Shown one piece after another: positions 61,501-64,000 of a stretch of DNA of 64,000 bases. The stretch is taken from positions 1,178,001 through 1,242,000 of the forward strand of contig OY755178.1 in NCBI GenBank assembly GCA_963576735.1, written 5' to 3'. Below the pieces are notes generated by a model that saw only the letters and a program-made list of their open reading frames with translations, had not been told where the DNA came from and ran no database searches. The stretch's first letter is position 1; the number at the start of each line of letters is the position of its first letter. The stretch is from Bedellia somnulentella. Lineage: Eukaryota; Arthropoda; Insecta; Lepidoptera; Bedelliidae. The position numbers were made by a program, and so were the translations under genes.

Positions 61501-63894
61501 TATGAGTGGAAATGGTTGAGATTGAGGTATTACTATTTTATTCAAATCCCGAAAATCAATACATAGTCGAGATTTCCTACCTTCTTCCTTTTTATATGCT
61601 AATGTCACCGGAGCTGCAAAAGGACTATAAGATTCTTCAATTAATTTTTTTTCTAATAATTTTGAAACTTGGTGTTCTATCTCTTTCTTGTCTTGAAAAT
61701 TACACCTATATGGTCTTTTGTTGCAATATGTGTCTACTTTCAAATCTATATGTGCTTCATAGTCCTTCACTGTCCCTACATCATACTTATCTTTTGCAAA
61801 TAGTGATTTGTATTTACATATTAATTTATCTATTTGTGACTGTTGTTGAGTATCTAAATGATTGACTGAAATGTTGAAGTTTGTCACTTCTATGTTTTCA
61901 TTGAAGTTTACTATGTAATTATCATTATAAAAAAAATTTTGTTTGTTTTGTATTTTTTGACCTGTAAATCCAGGAATATTATCATTATTTTGTTTTGTCT
62001 CTTTGTTTAGTTTTTGAGTGATTGTTAAGTCTTCGTTTTGAATTAGATGAAAGGATTTTATGCAATCTAATCCAATCAAAAAGTCATAATCAAAGTTTTG
62101 TTCATCTATAACAAAAACATTGATATTTTGTTCAATATCAAAAATTTTTATCTTTAATTTTACAATTCCTATTGACTTTTTTACACCATTAATCGTTTTT
62201 AAATTTGTATGATCATTGTTATTGTTTAGTTTTTTAAGGAAAATAACCTTGAATTAATTAAACTCACATTTGATCCTGAATCATAAACCCCCAGTGTCTC
62301 TATGGAATCATTTATTTTTAATTGTATTTTGATTAATGGTGGAATCACTAGTTTTTTGGATCTATTTCATTTAAACTCATTTCTAATTCAGAATGATTTA
62401 CACTCCGAATGGATTCTTTCTTAAAACGATCGTTATCTTTGTTCCTAAACCAACATACAGATTCTGGATGATACCGAGTAACTCTTTTCTCCTTTTCACA
62501 GATCCTGCATGCTTTTTCCCTAGTCTTATTTTCTTTAGTCTTAATTTCTACCCCCTGTAACATTCCATTTCTTTTATTCATTAAATATTCCAAACCTCGT
62601 ATACTACCATACAAATCTTCAGTGTTCATTAATTTATCCCTGTCAATCTCATCCGCTACAAAGTTTGGTAACCCAGTTACTATTAAATCAATTAAAGTAG
62701 GTTTATCTATGAACTTATTCACCTCTAATAAAAGCCTCTCTTTTTTTAAAGCATATTCCAGTAACGAGCCCTGTCTGTATTTAAATGTAATAGCATACCT
62801 TATGGGTGTCCAGCCCTTGCTTGCATATGTCTCACAAAAGCTTGTTTTCCAAATACACCATTTTGAGTCAACTGTATGCTTAATAAGCATAGAGTTGTAC
62901 CAATCCTGACAATAATCATCTAAAAATAATTTAAACATTTGAATTATTTGTAGGTCCTCGCATATACCTACACGAACACATTCATTTTCAAAAGTGGCCA
63001 TCCACTGTGTAACACTTGTTGTTTTTCTTGTGAACTTTTCTAAAGCAAACTTTTCTGATGCGCTCTTCAAATTGAATTGTTTACTTTCTTTCTTCGATTC
63101 AGAAATTTTTTCCAAGATTCTTGTCAATGTTTCTACAGACAATTCACTTGTAGAAACTCCCTCTTGTACTTTTTGTGTGACTTCCTCCAGTAAATACCCT
63201 TTAAATTGCATATTTCCATCTTCATCCTTATATGTCTCACTTAAGTCTTGTGTCAATGAAATCCAAACTTGTCTTTTTTCATGCCGTCTTTGTAGTGTAG
63301 CTTTTATTCTTGAGAAAGCTTGTGTTTNNNNNNNNNNNNNNNNNNNNNNNNNNNNNNNNNNNNNNNNNNNNNNNNNNNNNNNNNNNNNNNNNNNNNNNNN
63401 NNNNNNNNNNNNNNNNNNNNNNNNNNNNNNNNNNNNNNNNNNNNNNNNNNNNNNNNNNNNNNNNNNNNNNNNNNNNNNNNNNNNNNNNNNNNNNNNNNNN
63501 NNNNNNNNNNNNNNNNNNNNNNNNNNNACTGGCTGGGCGGGGCCGCCGCGCTGGCCGGGATACAGGTGTGTATGTACTACACTGTACACACTACACTACA
63601 CTACACTACACTACACTACCACAGCGCCGCGCAGCACTGGCTGGGCGGGGCCGCCGCGCTGGCCGGGATACAGGTGTGTATGTACTACACTGTACACACT
63701 ACACTACACTACACTACACTACACTACACTACCACAGCGCCGCGCAGCACTGGCTGGGCGGGGCCGCCGCGCTGGCCGGGATACAGGTGTGTATGTACTA
63801 CACTGTACACACTACACTACACTACACTACACTACACTACCACAGCGCCGCGCAGCACTGGCTGGGCGGGGCCGCCGCGCTGGCCGGGATACAG
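43481..63894 (+). CDS. TMEM94: TMEM94-like P-type-ATPase-related membrane protein, 5' part; continues beyond window
   Basis: Exons 43481-43593, 45273-45529, 46167-46274, 46732-46877, 47314-47472, 57276-57451 and one copy of the 49-nt exon 8 join in one frame (1008 nt, 336 codons). Vertebrate TMEM94 (KIAA0195) is a P-type-ATPase-like ER protein, reported as a magnesium transporter and essential for development. Matches in order: HYPHLCAPFSPCVTLQWTYRDG, LVNLPWALLVAGDVVSLRPGQ (start of the A domain), NKLYRMLETPYLKNLKITLE and RPISVFEKQRYF, followed by a membrane pair. TM1 and TM2 are in exon 2. The phosphorylation and nucleotide-binding parts lie outside the window. The last two visible exons are tandemly amplified. 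Confidence 0.85.
43850..44065 (-). repeat. Family-A repeat, diverged copy
   Basis: GCTATGAATCCCAAATAGGGGT to GCCAGCACTGCATAGG. Confidence 0.65.
44085..44475. repeat. Family-A copy (-) interrupted by a family-D repeat (+)
   Basis: 44085-44125 and 44255-44475 are the two parts of one family-A copy (AGGGCTATAAATTCAAAACAG ... CAAAACAGGGTAGCC). 44126-44254 is a family-D copy. The repeated TTCAAAACAGGGTAGCCA/TCTCAAAACAGGGTAGCCA looks like a ~14-bp target duplication. Confidence 0.6.
44476..45272. other. TMEM94 intron 1, distal part: LINE-like tail, otherwise nothing
   Basis: At 44750-44805 TTGTGTGTTTTACACACAACAC (hairpin) and TTTCAGTCAGGACCC resemble a LINE 3'-UTR hairpin. The rest is AT-rich and unassigned. 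Confidence 0.4.
45273..45529 (+). CDS. TMEM94: TMEM94-like exon 2: TM1 and TM2
   Basis: Acceptor tattttcag, donor ATTAG|gtaagc, phase 2 to 1. Two hydrophobic helices (GVGYAVTIIYIVILITTYVV and LWEAFFLFAVLVLNFLVAL) separated by a short loop; the cytoplasmic EEYIFHNEIPFRVKKIL follows. Confidence 0.85.
45530..46166. other. TMEM94 intron 2: no gene seen
   Basis: AT-rich, nothing recognised. Confidence 0.5.
46167..46274 (+). CDS. TMEM94: TMEM94-like exon 3
   Basis: 108 nt, phase 1 to 1, acceptor ttgtttcag, donor GACG|gtatac. HYPHLCAPFSPCVTLQWTYR matches MYPDLHMPFAPSWSLHWAYR of human TMEM94, the strongest single identity match in this gene. Confidence 0.9.
46608..46699 (+). CDS. Candidate alternative exon of the TMEM94-like gene
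   Basis: Open, codon-like stretch REARQIYQERAKWRMTVYTY then PDG, with donor GACG|gtaata in the same phase (1) as exon 3. Joined to the next exon it would read PDG-ALVNLP, much like exon 3's RDG-ALVNLP and like the A-domain entry of P-type ATPases. The best acceptor (tgtag at 46607) gives a phase that does not match exon 2 or exon 3, so its use is unproven. Confidence 0.3.
46732..46877 (+). CDS. TMEM94: TMEM94-like exon 4: start of actuator (A) domain
   Basis: Acceptor tgtgggcag, donor ACGCAG|gtatgc, phase 1 to 0. ALVNLPWALLVAGDVVSLRP is the P-type-ATPase A-domain strand with the LVxGD signature. Very GC-rich. Confidence 0.9.
46878..47313. other. TMEM94 intron: one tRNA-like SINE piece
   Basis: 47135-47215 has AGAGGGGATCGAACCCGCC (box B complement) and TACTCGGTCACAGTCG; a small minus-strand SINE head. 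Otherwise nothing. Confidence 0.45.
47314..47472 (+). CDS. TMEM94: TMEM94-like exon 5 of the joined model
   Basis: 159 nt, phase 0 to 0, acceptor ctcatacag, donor TATTTC|gtgagt. RTPHQNKLYRMLETPYLKNL and RPISVFEKQRYF match SPQQHRLFRVLETPVIDNI and RPVTALDNERF of the human protein. The TRIM-like LTR element lies 85 bp downstream. Confidence 0.9.
47558..48336 (+). mobile_element. TRIM-like non-autonomous LTR retrotransposon (779 bp)
   Basis: Two 242-bp direct repeats (47558-47799 and 48095-48336), TGTAGCGACG...CTCCACA, differing at two positions (GTGG/GCGG and CCC/CTC). The 295-bp interior starts TTGGTGACCACCGAC, in the position of a primer-binding site, and ends GGAGGGGGAGTAA, a polypurine tract. 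No protease or RT. Internal frames show only relic-like coding. No target duplication visible. Confidence 0.88.
48470..48945 (-). pseudogene. Penelope-like element, 3' fragment
   Basis: Minus-strand frame 48939-48589 with VLSNDRNYYSRIVREAIEIKK, ESFNQESGYRLSFTWEPVI: the end of the GIY-YIG nuclease region of Penelope-like elements as I remember them. Downstream (48470-48600) is a stem CGGCAC/GTGCCG followed by GAAACGTCGGGC. Confidence 0.6.
49109..51186 (+). mobile_element. Helitron copy 2, split by an RTE insertion and 3'-truncated
   Basis: 49109-49625 and 50898-51186 match the uninterrupted copy at 20375-21342 (same TCTATACTTATAATAAATC start after an A). It stops before the CTAG terminus at ACCAAACTACGGTAAC. 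Confidence 0.85.
49626..50897 (-). mobile_element. RTE-type LINE, 5'-truncated, with 12-bp target duplication
   Basis: AAAATACTCTCA flanks the insert at 49614-49625 and 50898-50909. The minus-strand frame (50693-49629) has DYEKAFDSIETWAV, RGVTQGDVISPKLF, active site LRFADDIVVMAE, then a C-terminal RWAGHICRR-like block, VGRPPARWTDDLK and W..A.DR..W. The 3' end is a GATGATGAG tail. RTE/BovB group by motif. The start Met is internal; the N-terminus is truncated and a frame break lies near 50780. Confidence 0.9.
51190..52480. other. TMEM94 intron: unassigned
   Basis: No gene. 51200-51420 is a GC-richer patch of unknown origin. GAAAGGAGGATGG at 52041-52053 and CCATCCTCCTTTGCC at 52439-52453 are inverted, so 52025-52470 may be a degraded inverted-repeat element. 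Confidence 0.4.
52490..53300 (-). pseudogene. Tc1-like transposon relic with internal deletion
   Basis: Minus strand: DNA-binding part SRQRTVALALNTSQSVIGRL and RHGGRFRCITRRQDRNI (53195-52944), then the C-terminal catalytic part NVLPWPAQSPDFNPIEHAWD with the final Glu (52816-52592). The segment with the two catalytic Asp residues is mostly missing. Confidence 0.8.
53400..53690. repeat. Helitron-type end fused to a family-A repeat
   Basis: CCTAGCTTTTTGCTCGCGACTGCG is the reverse of the GTCGCGGGCAAAAAGCTAG end at 57220-57243. The rest is a family-A copy (GATGCAGTTGGAGACCCAAC, CCTTTTCCCCATTC, TATGGCCGTTAGTG). Nearly the mirror image of 56940-57245. Confidence 0.65.
53815..54065 (-). repeat. tRNA-derived SINE, family B, head missing
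   Basis: ACGCCGTTTATCCCCGAAGGGG to CATGATAAATTAACCACACATA, the reverse complement of the tail of 56331-56690; truncated before the tRNA-like part. Confidence 0.8.
54070..54645. other. TMEM94 intron: nothing recognised
   Basis: AT-rich; no gene or repeat assigned. Confidence 0.5.
54804..54947. mobile_element. Palindromic MITE, family C copy 2
   Basis: GATTATGTATCG ... GGCGATTGTGTTGCAAGATG mirrored by GCAATTTGCGACACAATCGTC ... TATGTAATC. 54650-54790 next to it holds a decayed SINE family-B piece. Confidence 0.7.
54992..55435 (+). mobile_element. Helitron copy 3, short related family
   Basis: Starts TCTATACTATAATAAGACTG after an A, contains TGTCTGTATGTCTGTCCG, ACTAGATGGCGCGAGTAGTT and ends GCCGGGTCAGTTAG before T. 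A diverged relative of the 20.4- and 49.1-kb copies (ending TTAG instead of CTAG). Confidence 0.7.
55509..56248. mobile_element. Non-autonomous hAT-type element with 8-bp target duplication
   Basis: ATTGATCG at 55501-55508 and again at 56249-56256 flank 740 bp. The termini TAGGCATGAG and (complement of the right end) TAGTGATGAG form an imperfect inverted repeat, and AGCTCA-rich subterminal motifs recur on both sides. The 8-bp duplication is diagnostic of hAT. No transposase frame. Confidence 0.85.
56331..56690 (+). repeat. tRNA-derived SINE, family B, most complete copy
   Basis: Box A ATGATAGTCCAGTGGGTAGA, box B region GTGAGTTCCAATCC, body with AACGGTGAGGGAAAACATCG, CAAAACGGCGATAGGCCTG, and tail CAACCCCTTCGGGGATAAACG. 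About 360 bp. Confidence 0.85.
56940..57245. repeat. Family-A repeat fused to a Helitron-type end, directly before TMEM94 exon 7
   Basis: Family-A blocks (CGGCTATAAATCC, CACTTTTGGAAGTTGAATGG, GGGTCTCCAACTGCATCGCC) run into CGACGTAGTCGCGGGCAAAA and end AGCTAGT at about 57244, 31 bp before the exon 7 acceptor. Confidence 0.7.
57276..57451 (+). CDS. TMEM94: TMEM94-like exon 7 (first array copy included): membrane pair
   Basis: Called exon 7 when the candidate at 46608 is counted. Acceptor gatgtggcag (weak pyrimidine tract, next to a transposon end at 57245), donor GCTAG|gtacgt, phase 0 to 2. LPDRLCLPLGVLAGALAW and LLTAVAVTLPAAPLYCPALW correspond to the two TM segments before the VLPILPLLFPVLW block of TMEM94. 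The 3' part (57381-57451) is the founder of the 93-bp array. Confidence 0.75.
57381..58868 (+). repeat. 16-copy, 93-bp tandem array of exon 7 3' end plus 5' splice site
   Basis: Each unit holds 71 nt of coding sequence (TLPAAPLYCPALW ... CYGLA), the donor AG|gtacgt and ~22 nt of intron (gtacgtgtcactatatatatgt). The period is exactly 93 bp, so all 16 units stay open in the coding frame. Units differ by single bases only: unit 4 has TATACATG, units 8 and 11 share GGAATGG. Unit 1 differs at its left edge (GTAACACTG versus GTCACGCTG), marking the duplication border. The array is cut at its right end by the gypsy LTR. Confidence 0.97.
58866..59229 (-). repeat. 3' LTR of the Ty3/gypsy element
   Basis: Starts TGTAAATGAAGACC and ends CTTATTACA on the minus strand (5'-TG...CA-3', ~364 bp). 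Immediately upstream (plus 59230-59245) is a purine-rich tract on the element strand with seven consecutive G, the expected polypurine tract. The matching 5' LTR would lie in the N gap. Confidence 0.8.
59221..60298 (-). CDS. gypsy integrase
   Basis: Same frame as the RT part, after the single in-frame TAA. HHCC finger (HYSYCHIGLKQ then CNNCEIC near 60135-60250), catalytic core with Asp in VSIDTIGG and in LSDQYPGI, and Glu in SNGLNERLNQT. The C-terminal part has VYVENGNRLNRKKLDELKIG, like the GPY/F module. Ends at the plus-strand TTACATC boundary with the polypurine tract. Confidence 0.85.
60301..62079 (-). CDS. gypsy reverse transcriptase and RNase H
   Basis: 592 codons from the first Met. 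RT blocks: SPFAAPVTLAYKK, RLCIDFRDLNKI, FSTLDINSAFWSIPL, CLPFGLKTSPAIFQR and active site NFIDDILVFS; then KYLGHIIQ and the RNase H signature YTDASILGIGAILKQ with FSDHKPLEKL and DNLEADSLSR. The active-site FIDD replaces the commoner YIDD/YLDD. Ends at an in-frame TAA (60303-60301). Confidence 0.9.
   Translation of the reverse strand: MIGLDCIKSFHLIQNEDLTITQKLNKETKQNNDNIPGFTGQKIQNKQNFFYNDNYIVNFNENIEVTNFNISVNHLDTQQQSQIDKLICKYKSLFAKDKYDVGTVKDYEAHIDLKVDTYCNKRPYRCNFQDKKEIEHQVSKLLEKKLIEESYSPFAAPVTLAYKKEEGRKSRLCIDFRDLNKIVIPQSQPFPLIEDLMIKTRNCKLFSTLDINSAFWSIPLRVEDRKKTAFVTQEHHLQWTCLPFGLKTSPAIFQRILTSIIRKHKLSEFTVNFIDDILVFSKTFEEHIEHLSLLLEAISKEGFRLKFSKCNFAQDSVKYLGHIIQNNTVTPLKDNLISIKDFPIPKTKKNIRQFLGKINFYGKYIPNIAVLLDPLHNLLRKDQTFTWTEKCQGCFDTVKRLLCSKPILEIFDPELPIYIYTDASILGIGAILKQPQPKGEEKPCAYFSRKLNDSQKRKKAIYLECLAIKEAVKYWQHWLIGKQFKVFSDHKPLEKLNIKARTDEELGDLTYYLSQFNFDIIYCPGKDNLEADSLSRNPVLEPHVNQEEILKVVNFIKLEDIRNDQDKNEHIQLQKNKLILRDKIYFKKIGKK
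62080..62347 (-). CDS. gypsy protease region, in two frames
   Basis: The retropepsin active-site motif YDSGSNVSLIN sits around 62265-62297, in the -1 frame relative to gag. That frame ends at TAA near 62240 right after TTA AAA AAC. The second half, with the FLIGLD motif (near 62065), is again -1, continuous with the RT frame. The domain as it stands is divided. Confidence 0.75.
62348..63327 (-). CDS. gypsy gag, N-terminus in gap
   Basis: Open from the N gap to TAG at 62348. Helical capsid-like text (VTQWMATFENECVRVGI, DDYCQDWYNSMLI, then a RYAITFKYRQGSLLEYALKK capsid-type stretch) is followed by one C-x2-C-x8-H-x4-C knuckle-like motif (CRICEKEKRVTRYHPESVC). The reading given upstream of 63327 through the Ns is meaningless. 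Ends ...AAA AAC TAG, a -1 slippery heptamer before the stop. Confidence 0.8.
63328..63527. other. Assembly gap (200 N)
   Basis: Exactly 200 N, probably a fixed-size placeholder. It hides the gypsy 5' LTR and gag start, the right half of the target-site duplication, and the first part of the exon 8 array. Confidence 0.98.
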
Positions 63895-63938
63895 GTGTGT
63901 ATGTACTACACTGTACACACTACACTACACTACACTAC
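63528..63938 (+). repeat. TMEM94: Tandem array of complete exon 8 cassettes (at least 4 copies)
   Basis: Exon copies at 63528-63565 (cut by the gap), 63625-63673, 63738-63786 and 63846-63894 are identical. Each has acceptor ctaccacag, 49 coding nt (after exon 7's AG: SAAQHWLGGAAALAGIQ) and donor ACAG|gtgtgt. Periods are 108, 113 and 108 bp; the difference is one ACACT unit in the intronic (ACACT)n. Entry phase 2, exit phase 0. After 63938 the sequence becomes unique intron. Confidence 0.93.
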
Positions 63939-64000
63939 GATGTCATTTATAAGTGTAAATTATTAAATATATAGTTAAGAGTGGGGTTAACTGTATCCGT

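Larger units (their letters stand above)
58866..63327 (-). mobile_element. Ty3/gypsy LTR retrotransposon, 5' end in assembly gap
   Basis: Minus-strand order gag (63327-62348), protease (~62347-62240), RT/RNase H (to 60301), integrase (60298-59221), polypurine tract, 3' LTR. RT-RNaseH-IN order places it in Ty3/gypsy; no envelope frame. Frames are joined by two A-AAA-AAC-stop sites and split by one in-frame TAA. It is inserted in the intron between TMEM94 exons 7 and 8, in the last unit of the 93-bp array. Confidence 0.88.

Noticed and set aside
58866..63327. An endogenous errantivirus with envelope
   Set aside because: Integrase is followed directly by the polypurine tract and LTR; there is no envelope frame.
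62994..63974. Long plus-strand frames across the N gap
   Set aside because: Ns translate as X, and the rest is antisense gag plus the exon 8 array read through introns.

Overview
The window is insect nuclear DNA, almost certainly from a moth or butterfly. The evidence is small exons with GT-AG introns in AT-rich DNA, R4/Dong retrotransposons in ATT microsatellites, Helitrons ending in CTAG, tRNA-derived SINEs with boxes A and B, and a very dense set of short inverted-repeat elements. There are two host genes, arranged head to head, and both are cut by the window or by a gap.

Gene 1 (minus strand, ATG at 41882, running off the left edge) is a lemur tyrosine kinase (LMTK/AATYK) homologue. I could place 18 exons whose phases all join (7067 coding nt, about 2355 codons, still open at base 1). 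The order is signal-like N-terminus, transmembrane helix, acidic/low-complexity linker, kinase-like domain, very long disordered acidic tail, and a C-terminal RVxF (PP1-docking-like) segment. The kinase fold is recognisable by co-linearity with vertebrate LMTKs, but the beta-3 Lys, the HRD Asp and the DFG Asp are all replaced and the activation segment is missing. It therefore reads as a pseudokinase.

Gene 2 (plus strand, ATG at 43481, running off the right edge) is a TMEM94 homologue (P-type-ATPase-like ER membrane protein). Seven joined exons are visible. Its last two visible exons have each become a tandem array. Exon 7 with its 5' splice site is repeated 16 times with a 93-bp, frame-preserving period (57381-58868). 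Exon 8, as a complete acceptor-exon-donor cassette of 49 nt, is present at least four times (63528-63894). A Ty3/gypsy retrotransposon sits between the arrays, and a 200-N gap hides its 5' end.

Layout: 1-41.9 kb, LMTK exons with introns full of repeats (LINE relic 2.9-4.15 kb; long palindromes 4.8-5.2, 7.7-8.3 and 8.3-8.7 kb; Helitron 20.4-21.3 kb; mariner 28.7-29.9 kb; three head-to-tail R4/Dong copies 30.43-36.84 kb; a LINE 36.9-39.26 kb). 41.9-43.5 kb, shared upstream region with an old Dong relic. 43.5-64 kb, TMEM94 with a TRIM-like LTR element (47.56-48.34 kb), a Penelope fragment, a Helitron split by an RTE insertion (12-bp target duplication), a Tc1 relic, a hAT-type element with an 8-bp target duplication, a SINE and the gypsy element.

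Everything was read by eye: exon borders rest on splice consensus plus phase continuity, and family names on remembered motifs, not database searches.
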